Shown: positions 39,620 through 49,498 of the stretch, in pieces
Position numbering within the stretch: the stretch's first letter is position 1
Layout: every line of letters begins with the position of its first letter
Origin: Promethearchaeota archaeon
Lineage (GTDB): Archaea > Asgardarchaeota > Lokiarchaeia > Sigyniarchaeales > SOKP01
NCBI GenBank assembly: GCA_011364975.1
Contig: RDOE01000009.1
Span: 1 to 62,860 of the forward strand
Reading direction: 5' to 3'
Length of the DNA stretch: 62,860 nt
Program-made: the position numbers and the translations under genes
The notes under the pieces: model-generated
Told to the model about the DNA's origin: nothing
Databases searched by the model: none
The model's input: the letters and a program-made list of their open reading frames with translations, nothing else

Positions 39620-40294
39620 TTAAAAAATTAATTCTTGTTCTCCATATTTTTTGAAATACGCAATGATTTGAGATTTTATAGTCTCAGATGGATTCAGCTT
39701 CGGTAACAATTCTATAGCATTACTCATGGCATAATATGGTACATTTTGTGCTTTTATTGCATCTCCTACTGATTTTCCATCATCCCTTATTTCATTTCTA
39801 TTAGTCAATCCTATCGCAGCTAGAATTTTGACATTCATTTCAGAAAGTATATTAATACTTTCAATCAATGAATTGCCAGTTGTTGTGACATCCTCTATTA
39901 TTATAACACTTCCTTTAGGATATCCAAGAAAGAATCTATCCTTGATTTCTCCATGATCTTTAGGTTTTCCCCTTCCCATGGAAAGGATAAACATTCCAGG
40001 TTTGAGATTCTTATTCTTAAAAGCCCATTTATATTGTAAAATTATTCCTAATTTCGTTGCTCCTTCAGGAACTCCATAAAAACAAGTTGGATTAAGCTTT
40101 AAATATTTGACAAAACTAAATATGAATTCGGTCAATTGGTCAATCAAGAATACGTCTTCAGCGATACTTCTCCAATTAACATACCAACTTGATGTTCTCC
40201 CCGATTTTAACTTTATTGGATTCTCAAAAAATCCTATTACATCATTCGTAAGAATAAAATTAGAAAATTTTTCTTTTTGTTGTTCCCAGATCAT
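39620..40294 (-). CDS. pyrE: Orotate phosphoribosyltransferase
   Basis: Converts orotate and PRPP to orotidine 5'-phosphate in pyrimidine synthesis. The PRPP-binding motif is VIIIEDVTTTGNSLIES, typical of OPRTase. FFENPIKLKSGRTSSWYVNWR is the N-terminal OPRTase signature, with YGVPEGATKLG and the flexible catalytic loop SMGRGKPKDHGEIK. 224 residues is normal. It ends 16 bases from the convergent GINS gene and follows the small helical protein by 10 bases on the same strand, so it may be part of the topoisomerase VI transcript. No other pyrimidine gene is near. Confidence 0.92.
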   Translation of the reverse strand: MIWEQQKEKFSNFILTNDVIGFFENPIKLKSGRTSSWYVNWRSIAEDVFLIDQLTEFIFSFVKYLKLNPTCFYGVPEGATKLGIILQYKWAFKNKNLKPGMFILSMGRGKPKDHGEIKDRFFLGYPKGSVIIIEDVTTTGNSLIESINILSEMNVKILAAIGLTNRNEIRDDGKSVGDAIKAQNVPYYAMSNAIELLPKLNPSETIKSQIIAYFKKYGEQELIF

Positions 40295-40304
40295 TCTTTA
40301 TAGA

Positions 40305-40823
40305 TTAGTCTTTTAGTATTAAATAATCTTTTCTAGCTTTAGCATACTCTTCACCTGAAATTTTACCCTCCAAAAAATCTTTTTCTTTTTGCCTCATCAT
40401 ATTTCTTTTTTCTGCTAGCTTTTTCCTTTTTTCAACCTTGTCAAAATTCTCTAGAATAGAATCGCACAACTTAATTATTTCCTTATTATCTTTATTTTTT
40501 AAATTGGGAATATAAGGTTTTATTGGATCAACTAATTCGATTTTCTTTTTTGATAATTCTTCTATTCTTTTTAAAGCCAAGATAATCTCTTCATTATTAT
40601 CTCCATCTAATACATCTATTAATCTAGGAATAGCAACTTCTTCAAGAATTTCATTAAGGTAAGCCTCGATATCTTTCTTTACATTAGAATCCTCATAATT
40701 ATTCATTAAATTATTTCGGATATATTCTATAAATATTAGGGGTAATTCAACGGACCATTCTTGCATTTTTTCTTTATCGATTAATTGTACTATACCACCG
40801 TCTTTTTTATTGAAAATTTTCAT
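40305..40823 (-). CDS. Small helical protein, HEAT-like with SHOCT-like tail
   Basis: 172 residues, entirely predicted helical. The middle (EVAIPRLIDVLDGDNNEEII, then LALKRIEEL) looks like one or two HEAT-type helix pairs. The end, EKDFLEGKISGEEYAKARKDY, matches the short SHOCT-like pattern LxxGxISxEEY found at the C-terminus of many small proteins. A strongly basic segment, EKRKKLAEKRNMMRQKEK, lies between. Function unknown. It sits 19 bases after top6A and just before pyrE on the same strand. Confidence 0.6.
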   Translation of the reverse strand: MKIFNKKDGGIVQLIDKEKMQEWSVELPLIFIEYIRNNLMNNYEDSNVKKDIEAYLNEILEEVAIPRLIDVLDGDNNEEIILALKRIEELSKKKIELVDPIKPYIPNLKNKDNKEIIKLCDSILENFDKVEKRKKLAEKRNMMRQKEKDFLEGKISGEEYAKARKDYLILKD

Positions 40824-40842
40824 AAATTTATCATCACACTCC

Positions 40843-42036
40843 TTAAATCCAATCTCCTGTAGTCAATTTTTCTGGAAGATATTTATCAGTTAAAAATTCA
40901 AAGCCAAATGTCGAGAGTGCTTGAATTTCTGCTTTTATTTTTAGATTTAAAGCTAATTTCAAATCATTTTCCCATTCCTTATTATTTTTTACAAAATCTT
41001 CGCTTAATAATTCTTTTGTTCTTTTTATATCTGTCTGATTCATGGGAATTCTGCAATCATTAGGGATTTTATATTTCTCTAAATCACGGGTCAATACTCC
41101 AAGAAGTTTAATATTGGGAGTCGCTAGAAAGGGTGATTCATAGCTTAATCTTTTAGATCCTCTAAGATAAACTGAGTGAATATAATGACCATAAGGATCA
41201 CTATCTACTAAAGTGAATACGGGAAGATTTAATTCCTTACTTAATTTTCTTAAAAACATCCTAGTAGCAATATCTGCGGCACCTTTAGCTGTTAAAATAA
41301 TACATGGATAATTTTTCCAGAAACGTGCTTCAGATAACCTTATCATAGCAGCGTCTTTTTCTAAAACTAAAATAAACTCGGCATCTGATTCCAAGATTTC
41401 AATATTATCTAACATTGGGCTAATAGTCCAACCTCCACTGCCAAGACCTTCTAAATCAATAATATCATTTCTATCTCTAATCCGGAGTCTTCCTATACAT
41501 GACCCTTTGGCGGAAGCAACAATATGTGTCGAATTTCTTGTAGTGTAAAGCATTGTAGCAACATCTTCAATGCTTTTATCACTATTTTTTTGATCTCCAA
41601 ATAATTGAACGGAAGAATAATAGATTTCTCTTTTAGTGGCGTGAAGATCTTTTATTAATAACTCATTTACCTTTTCAAGAACTTTCATTAATCGCGTAAT
41701 ATCTGCTACACTTGCTAAAGAGTGAAATTGTTTTTCCATAATCTGTTTTCCAAGAAGTAAAAGATCATTCTCTTCATCCCATATTATATTAGTACTAGTC
41801 TTCGAAGGTAATTGAATTGAAGGTCTTCCTGATTCAGAAATCATCTCTATAATTGAATCAACCAATTGATGAATTCTTTCTAATATCTTTTTTCTGGAAA
41901 GATCATCAATTTTTACCGTATTTTCAGGTAATTTAACTTGTTTTTTTATCTCATCTTGTCCTTTTTTTAAATAATCTTGAAATAACTTTTTTGTTTCTTT
42001 TAAATCCCATTCTTTTTTATTGCTCTTGCTTGCCAT
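40843..42036 (-). CDS. top6A: DNA topoisomerase VI subunit A (Spo11-like)
   Basis: The DNA-cleaving subunit of type IIB topoisomerase VI. The active-site region is HATKREIYYSSVQLF, with adjacent tyrosines at 139 and 140, one of which forms the 5'-phosphotyrosyl link. The TOPRIM metal site is seen in FILVLEKDAAM (Glu) and LVDSDPYGHYIHSVYLRG (Asp-x-Asp). The winged-helix (CAP-like) domain precedes it. 397 residues is normal for the family. The gene begins 10 bases after the end of top6B, as in the usual top6BA operon, with AGGGGAT as Shine-Dalgarno. Confidence 0.95.
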   Translation of the reverse strand: MASKSNKKEWDLKETKKLFQDYLKKGQDEIKKQVKLPENTVKIDDLSRKKILERIHQLVDSIIEMISESGRPSIQLPSKTSTNIIWDEENDLLLLGKQIMEKQFHSLASVADITRLMKVLEKVNELLIKDLHATKREIYYSSVQLFGDQKNSDKSIEDVATMLYTTRNSTHIVASAKGSCIGRLRIRDRNDIIDLEGLGSGGWTISPMLDNIEILESDAEFILVLEKDAAMIRLSEARFWKNYPCIILTAKGAADIATRMFLRKLSKELNLPVFTLVDSDPYGHYIHSVYLRGSKRLSYESPFLATPNIKLLGVLTRDLEKYKIPNDCRIPMNQTDIKRTKELLSEDFVKNNKEWENDLKLALNLKIKAEIQALSTFGFEFLTDKYLPEKLTTGDWI

Positions 42037-42046
42037 TTACATCCCC

Positions 42047-45000
42047 TTAAGCTAAACTCCAATGTTTTTTACCCTTTTTAGTTTCAACAAATATCAAACC
42101 TTTTCGTTCTAAATCTTTTAATTTAAGTTGAAGGAAACGAGCATCCATCATATCCTTTATCTTCATCTTAAATATTAAGGACGTTATAGGTTCTCCTTCA
42201 TTTGTTAACACATCTAATATTTTCTCTGTGGTAATAAGTGGTGTTTCTTCTTGAATAGAACTAGGTTTAACTAATGGTTTAACAACCTGAGTTTTAACCA
42301 TTTTTTCTTGCTTTATTGGTTCTTCCTTAATAATCGGAATTTGCGTTAGTACTATTTCCTTTTTCTCTTCAATTCCTTCTTCTTTTTCCTTTGAAAAGAA
42401 TTCCTGAATATTTTTAATTATTTGTGTTTTACTTGCTGATTTTGTAATAACTATGTTGTGATCTGAACAATATTCTCTAAGTTCTTTAACAGTCCAATTT
42501 TTTAATGTTTTTATGGATAGAAATTCTTCTTTATAATGATCCGTTACTTCAATTTCTTGCACGGTCTCAATAGGAGGCTCCTCAATTTCAATTCCTTTTT
42601 CCCATTCAATAGTAACTTCTTGAGGTTCTTCTTTGGCAATAGTTTCCCTTTCAAGTCTTTTAGGAGGAGTAGGTGTAAGTTCTATCTTTTTTGGTAAGGT
42701 TTTCTTTCCAATTGCTTGTTTCATCATTTCTTCTAATTCTTCACGAGAAAATTTCTCTTTATATTTTTCATTAGTGGAAGTAGCAATAGTGTAGATACTA
42801 TTTATAAAAGAAGGTATATATTTTTCTATTAAACTCGCCCTCTTTTCACTTTTTTTAAAAGTGGCTTTACGATTTAAATAAACTCGTAAACGCCTTCCAA
42901 TCGCTTCAAGACAATATTTTATTTCTTTTACTAGGTCTTCATCATCAGCTAACGCGTTTTTAGATTGAGATTTAAACATAAGATGTACATAGGGACCAGA
43001 AACATTTACTATTAACTTTATAGGTCCTTTAGGAAGGTTATTATCATATATCTCTAATTTATAGTTCTTCCAATTAACGCTTTGTACTGCTTTAGTTATA
43101 GCGCAGTCTGCTGAATCCCTTAATTTTGGTGTACGATTTACAAATCTAGACAGGACATCTCTGGAGCGTTTGGGAGTCTCAAGCTTCTTAGGGTCATTAC
43201 AATAGGCTAAACCAGCTTCCACTACATACGCTAAACCCTTTCCACTAGTTGGAGGTCTCGTTTCCGCAGAGACAAAATCATCATCCTTGGTATAATTTTG
43301 AGAAAAAAATTCTAAAACCTCTTGATAACTGTCCTTTTCGACATTTTGGAGGGAAATAAGGTTATTTTCAACAATTCTAATAGCCTGCTCTGTATCAACG
43401 CTTAGATCATTGATATCTATGCTTGCAAGGATTCTTGAATTGTAGTTTTTAAGTTCATCAATAGTAATCGGGATTTTATCTATTTTTTCTAATTTATTTT
43501 TTTGATCCTCCTTTATTATAGCTTTTTTTTTCTCTTCTTGTAGGATTTCGGAAGTTTTTATTAGAACTTCTAAAGGTTCTCCAAAATCATCAATATTCTC
43601 CGATACTTTTAGACCTATTTCTTTAATTAAGGTACTTTCTAGAACAGAATCTCCAACTGGAATAGCTGTATCGGTAGGCGGCGACATATATTTCATTGAT
43701 TTGAATGCATGAAATAGTGAATTAAATTGTTCATTTGTCAATTCAGAAGGTTTTGATTTAGACATTAAAATTTCGTTAATAAGACTTTCAAAATCCTCTC
43801 TATTTTTTAACTTCTTTATTTCAAGAATACCCTCATTAACATTTTCAAAAACTTTTGCTAATTCACTCTTAATTTTTTCTTTTTGTTGAGAAATTTTTTC
43901 TAATTTGCTTAATAGATTATCAATTTCTTTTTCAATTTTTTTAATATCTTTTTTTATTTCTGATTTTTCTATTCTATTATTATGTTTTTTAATTTCATCA
44001 TTAATCTTTTCTTTATCTCTATTTAATTGATTATATCTATCTATAAGCACCCAATATTTGTCCTTTAATTCGTTAGATTGCACTGTATAAATTATTAGTT
44101 TGTCTCTAGGTCTTTCTGATCGACCGAATACACGTTTTTCAAATCTAAGCAAAAATATTTCATCATTTTTTTTATTTGATTTTGAAATAAAGCTGTTCCC
44201 AAGATTTAAAAGATTAAGTTTGTCTTGCAAATCTCTTTCAGCATGATTTATTATATCTTTTGCAGTTTTAGAACTAATTCTTACAAAATTTTCTTGAAGA
44301 AAAGCCGATACAGTCAAATTTTCAGATTTAGCCAATAAATCTTGTAAATCTCCAATATTGGTTGATGTAGGGTGCGGTTTTGCATATTTAGGTTCTCTTG
44401 GAAACGAAGAAACTAATCTTCTGTAGATCCATTCATCTCCATAAGGATCTATAAAAATAACAGTTATATGAGGATTCATTAAAGCTGTTTCTTTAATATA
44501 AGTATCTACGTATCCTCTAACATATTTGACATTCAGGTAATTTAATTTTATATACGTACCATGTAAAAAAGGGCTATCAACTTCTGTCGGATGTATTAAA
44601 TATTTCTTTTCATTTTTGGAAGTTGTAAAAAATTCAGATACGGTAGCATAAATACTTTCAAGATTTTTCGATACCGCAACAATAGGCTTTCCAGTTGTGT
44701 TTTGAGCATCACTAAATGCACTTGGTGCCCCAAATCCTTGACTACCTCTAGTCTGTTTTAACTCAATACTTTTTGAAGATGCTAAATATTTACCAAATTT
44801 TCTTAAGTCTACTTTAGACATTCCGATTCCATTATCAAAAATTTCAAATGTGTAGCTCATTACGTTTTTCTGGGATAGCTCTGATGTAAGAAATGATGCA
44901 GCTTCGTATTCTCTTAGACGAATAATTACAAGTGGCTCGATGTCTATAATTGATTCAACGGGCTTTATAATTTCATTCATATCAAGGATGATACGTTTAA

Positions 45001-45379
45001 CTTCTTCCTCAACTTCTAACTCGGATTTATCAATTATTTCTCCCGAACCTTCTTCTTTATCTTGAAAAGAATCTATAGATATCTCTATTGACTCTGCAGG
45101 AGCTAGACCTATTTCTTTCATCAATGTTAATTTGGCTTCATTGTTTAATGGTTTAGCAATTTCATCTGCTTTAGCTTCTTGAAGAATTGAAAGATTTTCT
45201 AATGTAAGATCTTGATCTAAAGAAAATAAAGCTTTAGATTCCTCCTTTTGGAGTTCATTCCAGTGGTAAGTTTCAATAGCGTCCAATGCGTTATCTAAGA
45301 ATTCGGCTATATATTGTTTGCACAGGTTTAGGATGCCTATAGAACCTTGAATGCTTCCAGTAACCGAATTCAAACCCAA
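42047..45379 (-). CDS. top6B: DNA topoisomerase VI subunit B, greatly enlarged
   Basis: ATPase subunit of topoisomerase VI. GHKL motifs are AEFLDNALDAIE (N box, Mg-Asn), EIFDNGIGM (G1, residues 180-187) and TRGSQGFGAPSA with NTTGKP (G2). Transducer motifs MSPPTDTAIPVGD and SAETRPPTSGKG follow. 1110 residues is about twice the usual length: there is a 110-residue acidic insert between the N box and G1, a coiled coil near 450-525, a helical insert in the transducer, and a C-terminal tail with a SAP-like motif (TVKELREYCSDHNIV, near 955-990) and a winged-helix end. The TTG 'start' directly follows an in-frame TAG; the true N-terminus is in another frame (see 45369-45452). Confidence 0.9.
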   Translation of the reverse strand: MGLNSVTGSIQGSIGILNLCKQYIAEFLDNALDAIETYHWNELQKEESKALFSLDQDLTLENLSILQEAKADEIAKPLNNEAKLTLMKEIGLAPAESIEISIDSFQDKEEGSGEIIDKSELEVEEEVKRIILDMNEIIKPVESIIDIEPLVIIRLREYEAASFLTSELSQKNVMSYTFEIFDNGIGMSKVDLRKFGKYLASSKSIELKQTRGSQGFGAPSAFSDAQNTTGKPIVAVSKNLESIYATVSEFFTTSKNEKKYLIHPTEVDSPFLHGTYIKLNYLNVKYVRGYVDTYIKETALMNPHITVIFIDPYGDEWIYRRLVSSFPREPKYAKPHPTSTNIGDLQDLLAKSENLTVSAFLQENFVRISSKTAKDIINHAERDLQDKLNLLNLGNSFISKSNKKNDEIFLLRFEKRVFGRSERPRDKLIIYTVQSNELKDKYWVLIDRYNQLNRDKEKINDEIKKHNNRIEKSEIKKDIKKIEKEIDNLLSKLEKISQQKEKIKSELAKVFENVNEGILEIKKLKNREDFESLINEILMSKSKPSELTNEQFNSLFHAFKSMKYMSPPTDTAIPVGDSVLESTLIKEIGLKVSENIDDFGEPLEVLIKTSEILQEEKKKAIIKEDQKNKLEKIDKIPITIDELKNYNSRILASIDINDLSVDTEQAIRIVENNLISLQNVEKDSYQEVLEFFSQNYTKDDDFVSAETRPPTSGKGLAYVVEAGLAYCNDPKKLETPKRSRDVLSRFVNRTPKLRDSADCAITKAVQSVNWKNYKLEIYDNNLPKGPIKLIVNVSGPYVHLMFKSQSKNALADDEDLVKEIKYCLEAIGRRLRVYLNRKATFKKSEKRASLIEKYIPSFINSIYTIATSTNEKYKEKFSREELEEMMKQAIGKKTLPKKIELTPTPPKRLERETIAKEEPQEVTIEWEKGIEIEEPPIETVQEIEVTDHYKEEFLSIKTLKNWTVKELREYCSDHNIVITKSASKTQIIKNIQEFFSKEKEEGIEEKKEIVLTQIPIIKEEPIKQEKMVKTQVVKPLVKPSSIQEETPLITTEKILDVLTNEGEPITSLIFKMKIKDMMDARFLQLKLKDLERKGLIFVETKKGKKHWSLA

Positions 45380-45452
45380 CTAGTTGTGTTCTTTTACGCA
45401 TGAACTGAGCTATTGTTCCTTGTTTAATCCTGCCTTCTTCCTCTGATGAAAT
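45369..45452 (-). other. top6B: Out-of-frame N-terminal segment of top6B
   Basis: Immediately upstream of the Top6B frame, the +1-shifted minus-strand frame encodes SSEEEGRIKQGTIAQFMRKR then TQLVGFE, which matches the normal Top6B beginning (like EFFRRNKQLVGFD before the GHKL domain). Skipping T at 45368 after the GAA codon joins it to SVTGSIQGSIGILNL in the main frame. In this short frame the only usual start is ATG 45401; an ATT at 45452 has an AGGTG motif 6 bases upstream and would give an N-terminus beginning with Met-Ser-Ser-Glu. So the intact N-terminus needs a frameshift, a sequencing error or a mutation. Confidence 0.6.
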
Positions 45453-45688
45453 TTTTTACACCTGCCTTATTAATATTTTAATTATAAAATTCACATAATT
45501 AGATGAATTATAATCTATATATACATAAACCTATTTTTACCACATAAGACCTATTAAATATTCTAATGTCTAATAAATTAATCAATTTTTAAAATTGTAT
45601 TTGTTCAGTCATTTTGAAAAGAAATTGATTTACTATTTAAATCTTTTCTTCATTTGTAAAAATTTATAAAGAACGAGTGGATTTAAGT
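45453..45688. other. Intergenic, AT-rich, nothing evident
   Basis: Together with the shifted top6B segment this is the longest stretch lacking a called ORF. Very AT-rich; contains the presumed top6BA promoter. I see no RNA, repeat or extra ORF. Confidence 0.4.
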
Positions 45689-46966
45689 TCAAATATTTTT
45701 AATTCTATAATTCTCTAGGGCAACATCTAGTATTTTTGATGCAATATATCTTTTAGATTGCTTTTCTATATGTGTAATATGTTTTTCTTTATCAATTATG
45801 TAAACCTCATTATATTTACTATTAAATCCAATATCATCTCTACCAACATCATTTGCGATTATTAGATCCGCTTGAGACTTATTTAATCGATTATAGGCGC
45901 GATCTATTAATTCTGTTCTTGATACATTCGTTTCTGCTTTAAATGCTACAATATATACTTTATAATTCTTCTTTCGTGCCACATCTATTATTTTGGGAGT
46001 TAATCTCATATTAATTTTAAGTTCTTCAACATCATCCGACGAGATCTTCCCTTTAATAAAATCGACGGGTTTATAATCACTTATAGCTGCGGCACATATA
46101 AAGAAATCATATTCTTTGTACGATAACTCATCTTTAACAGATTTTATAAAATCGTCTGAGGATACTACGTTTATTGTATTGATGTAATCAGGAATTTTTA
46201 CCATACACTGCCCTGCGATTAATAAAACATCAGCACCTCTAGCGGCAGCTTCTTTTGCAATCTCGATTCCCATCCTTCCAGAAGAATTATTAGATACAAA
46301 TCTTATCTCATCAATGTATTCTCTAGTCGGTCCAGCAGTAATTAGTATCTTCTTCCCTTTTAAATCCTTTTTAGCGATCACTAGATCAATTACACGATCG
46401 ATGATATCATCAACTTTTGCTATTTTTGCTTTTCCTTCTGAAATTCTTGGTCCAAGAATATCTACTCCGTATTTCTTGAGTCTTGAGATATTTTTTTCAA
46501 TAATTGGATGAAACATACTTTCATGCATTGCTGGTACAATTATAATAGGAATTGAGGACCCGAATGCTGTTGAAACAACAGTTGTTACTGGTGTATCATC
46601 AATTCCATTCGCAATTTTAGAAATAGTATTAGCTGTTGCGGGGCAAACTAATATTAAGTCGGCTTTTCCTACTTCCCTTGGACGATCTCCCGCTATATAA
46701 ACATGTTCGACTTCTCCTGTTAATTTACTGATTACAGGATTACCAGTTGCCCAATGCATTAATGATGGATTTATTAATTCTGTCGCAGCTTTTGACATTA
46801 CAGTAATCACATCTGCACCTAAACGCATCAATTCTCTAGCTATAATTGGAGCAGATATCACAGCAACAGATCCTGTTAAGCATATACATATGGTTTTTCC
46901 TCTAAGAATTGTGCCTTTGGTTTCAATAATATCTTTAGAGGGATGATGTAGATTTTCTCGAGCCAT
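45689..46966 (-). CDS. coaBC: CoaBC: phosphopantothenoylcysteine decarboxylase/synthetase
   Basis: Bifunctional coenzyme A enzyme. The N-terminal CoaC flavoprotein part has CLTGSVAVISAPIIAREL, an ADLILVCPATANTISKIANGI segment in two pieces, and PAMHESMF with its active-site Met/His loop. The C-terminal CoaB part starts LITAGPTREYIDEIR followed by VSNNSSGRMGIEIA and later has CAAAISDYKP and VAFKAE. It joins phosphopantothenate to cysteine and then decarboxylates the product. 425 residues is normal for archaea. Minus strand, single gene. Confidence 0.93.
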   Translation of the reverse strand: MARENLHHPSKDIIETKGTILRGKTICICLTGSVAVISAPIIARELMRLGADVITVMSKAATELINPSLMHWATGNPVISKLTGEVEHVYIAGDRPREVGKADLILVCPATANTISKIANGIDDTPVTTVVSTAFGSSIPIIIVPAMHESMFHPIIEKNISRLKKYGVDILGPRISEGKAKIAKVDDIIDRVIDLVIAKKDLKGKKILITAGPTREYIDEIRFVSNNSSGRMGIEIAKEAAARGADVLLIAGQCMVKIPDYINTINVVSSDDFIKSVKDELSYKEYDFFICAAAISDYKPVDFIKGKISSDDVEELKINMRLTPKIIDVARKKNYKVYIVAFKAETNVSRTELIDRAYNRLNKSQADLIIANDVGRDDIGFNSKYNEVYIIDKEKHITHIEKQSKRYIASKILDVALENYRIKNI

Positions 46967-47132
46967 ATTTCGATAAATATTAATCTAGATTTTGTATATT
47001 TGAATTATGTGATTAATATAAATATAAAGTTAAAAATTTTCCTTTATTCACAAAATATATTATCTTCTTTTATATAATAAGGCTGAAACAATTTGAAAAT
47101 TAATGTTGGATTTAATAAAGCGCATTTAAAAA

Positions 47133-49496
47133 TCACTGATCAATAATTTTGATTTTCAATTTCAATTTTGAAGCAAATTTTAAATATTTATTGAATGTCT
47201 CTTGTCTTAGAATCGATTTATTATCAAGCTTAAGAATTAAAGAAAGTTGTTTGCCATAATAGGTTCTATTCAATTCACTTACATCAAAATTAAAACCCTT
47301 TTCAAACGGAAGTTTGTAAATGGATGAACGTTCAAATTCTTCTTTTCTAATTTTTAAAATTTCTGTAGAGTATTTAATAAACTGAGTATGGCGCATTTTT
47401 TTCAAATCGAATATTATAGTACTTCCTAATTCTTTTTTTTGGAGTAAATCTTCAATATAATTATGAATTTTTTCTAATAAATGCTTACGAAATTCATGTA
47501 AATTTAATGAATTTTGCAGTAAATTGTTTATTATTTCATCTAAAGGTAATTCTAACCCTGCAAGTTCAGTGCTTAAATTTAAAAGAATTAAAAATTGATT
47601 GGTTCTTTCTTTTGGATTAGATTCTAATTCATGATAAACGTAATCGCGTTCCTTATTAATAAAGTCAAACAAAAACTCTTGAAATGCTTTTACAAATTCA
47701 GTATAATTTGGTATAAAAATTCTATCTTCATTTTCAATCAATACCCGATTTGCTTCAAATGGATTTATACTTTTTTTTATTACAGAATTGACTAGAGAAA
47801 GAGGATAATATCCTTCAATAAAATCCATACCCTTTGTAATACTTTTAATTGCATCCTTAAATGAGCATTTTGTTATTACATTGATAGTTTTGATGAGATT
47901 CCGTTCAATTTTAACAGGAGTTTTCCGGCAATAGCATAGATCAAAGGGTTTTAAATCATGAAAAAGAGGATTATTTTGATCAGGAATGACTATTTGTGCC
48001 CCAAAAGCGTTAACTAGACTTCCTTGTCTAGGCTTATTAGCTAAATCCCATTCAATTAATATAAGATCATTAACATTTGAATAATTCTGGTCTATGTCAT
48101 AATTATAATCGATGGATTTACTTATCACAGAATGGAAGTCAATAGGATTTATTTCATATTCATCATTTTCCCCCCAAAACTGCTTTTTATAATAAAAAAT
48201 GTCAGGAAAATTGCTAAAATCGTCCAGAAAGAGTTCTTTTATAATTAAGTAATTTACTCCAATTTCAGAAGATTTAATGATAGAATCACTTAAATCATAA
48301 AATCCAAGATGATTTATTATGTACTTATAAGCGGGATTTTCGAAATTCTCTTTATCATGATTAACAATATAAGTGTTTCTTCTTTTTCTAAAAGCAACTC
48401 TTGTTTTCTTTATATTAAATTTATCAATAAAGAGTTTTATAAAGGAAAACTTTCTCAAATATACCTTCTTTTCTAATTCTTTAATTTCATTTTTATAGGC
48501 TTTGTATCTTTCAATGTATAAATCTTCTGGAATTTCAAGTACAATAAATTGTTTCTTCATCAGCTTTAATTTATCAATGATACAGAAATTTTCAATCTCA
48601 TTTAAAAAATAATTGACGATTTCTGCCTTAAACAGCTTGAAGTCATCAAAATTTATTATATTGTCAATTCCAGGTTCATTTTGTGATATTTTATCATAAT
48701 ATTTTTTTATAAAGAAGAAAGCAAAATATTTTTCATTTATAACTTTCGAGTTTGTAAATTCTATTAATTTCCTAATTAAAAAATTAACAAATGTATTGTT
48801 CTGAAATTTATATTTTTCTAGAAAGGCATAAATTGATTCGATAATTCTTAGTATTTCATAAAAAGAGTATAAGGATATTGCTCTTAAGAAGCGTATAGTT
48901 CCCTGTTCAATATAATTATTATATTTAAGAAGATAATGATCAAATTCATTCTCATAAGAACTTTGCAGAAATTCAAAAAATTCAATATATAAGTTATTTG
49001 ATATGGCAGTTTGAAGAAAATTTTCAATAATAAGCTCACTATCTTGTTGGTTGATAATTGCTTTATTTAGGTAATTTAAGCCTTCAACACAATTATCATC
49101 TTCAAAGCATTGATTAGCTAGTTGGAGGAAATTTTTACTTTTTTTTTTTGATCCAAAATCTTCTGAAGTTAGATAATAATTATCGATTTTGTTAAGGAGT
49201 CTTATAGCGATATTTTCATCCAATAAAGTTATTACTCTAATAATATGGTTACATATCTTATCGTCTCGTTCTGTATGGATTAAAAATTTTGGACAATCAT
49301 GAAAAATTTCAAGATTTTTTTCATCTATAATTAAATGGAATTCCCTATCATTGTCTAATATAATACTCCTTATTTTAATTGGGTCTTTCCTAAGTGAAAT
49401 AAATTTAATTTTATTTTTTGGAAAATCTAGTGATTTTCTATAGAGATTTTCACTAAATTTGCTATTTATGATTTCTGATAACGCTTTATTATTCAT
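47133..49496 (-). CDS. Large protein with variant SWIM-like zinc motif, partner of MoxR/VWA pair
   Basis: 787 residues, soluble, lysine and isoleucine rich. Near residue 65-85 it has LEIFHDCPKF followed 13 residues after the Cys by CNHIIRVITLL, that is HxC-x13-CxH; the SWIM motif is CxC-xn-CxH, so this is a variant with His for the first Cys. The rest is helical with a beta-rich portion around 440-570, and I do not recognise it. It begins 2 bases after the VWA gene ends, so the three genes (MoxR, VWA, SWIM) form one transcript. In bacteria SWIM, MoxR and CoxE-like VWA genes also cluster, with unknown role. Confidence 0.65.
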   Translation of the reverse strand: MNNKALSEIINSKFSENLYRKSLDFPKNKIKFISLRKDPIKIRSIILDNDREFHLIIDEKNLEIFHDCPKFLIHTERDDKICNHIIRVITLLDENIAIRLLNKIDNYYLTSEDFGSKKKSKNFLQLANQCFEDDNCVEGLNYLNKAIINQQDSELIIENFLQTAISNNLYIEFFEFLQSSYENEFDHYLLKYNNYIEQGTIRFLRAISLYSFYEILRIIESIYAFLEKYKFQNNTFVNFLIRKLIEFTNSKVINEKYFAFFFIKKYYDKISQNEPGIDNIINFDDFKLFKAEIVNYFLNEIENFCIIDKLKLMKKQFIVLEIPEDLYIERYKAYKNEIKELEKKVYLRKFSFIKLFIDKFNIKKTRVAFRKRRNTYIVNHDKENFENPAYKYIINHLGFYDLSDSIIKSSEIGVNYLIIKELFLDDFSNFPDIFYYKKQFWGENDEYEINPIDFHSVISKSIDYNYDIDQNYSNVNDLILIEWDLANKPRQGSLVNAFGAQIVIPDQNNPLFHDLKPFDLCYCRKTPVKIERNLIKTINVITKCSFKDAIKSITKGMDFIEGYYPLSLVNSVIKKSINPFEANRVLIENEDRIFIPNYTEFVKAFQEFLFDFINKERDYVYHELESNPKERTNQFLILLNLSTELAGLELPLDEIINNLLQNSLNLHEFRKHLLEKIHNYIEDLLQKKELGSTIIFDLKKMRHTQFIKYSTEILKIRKEEFERSSIYKLPFEKGFNFDVSELNRTYYGKQLSLILKLDNKSILRQETFNKYLKFASKLKLKIKIIDQ

Positions 49497-49498
49497 AA

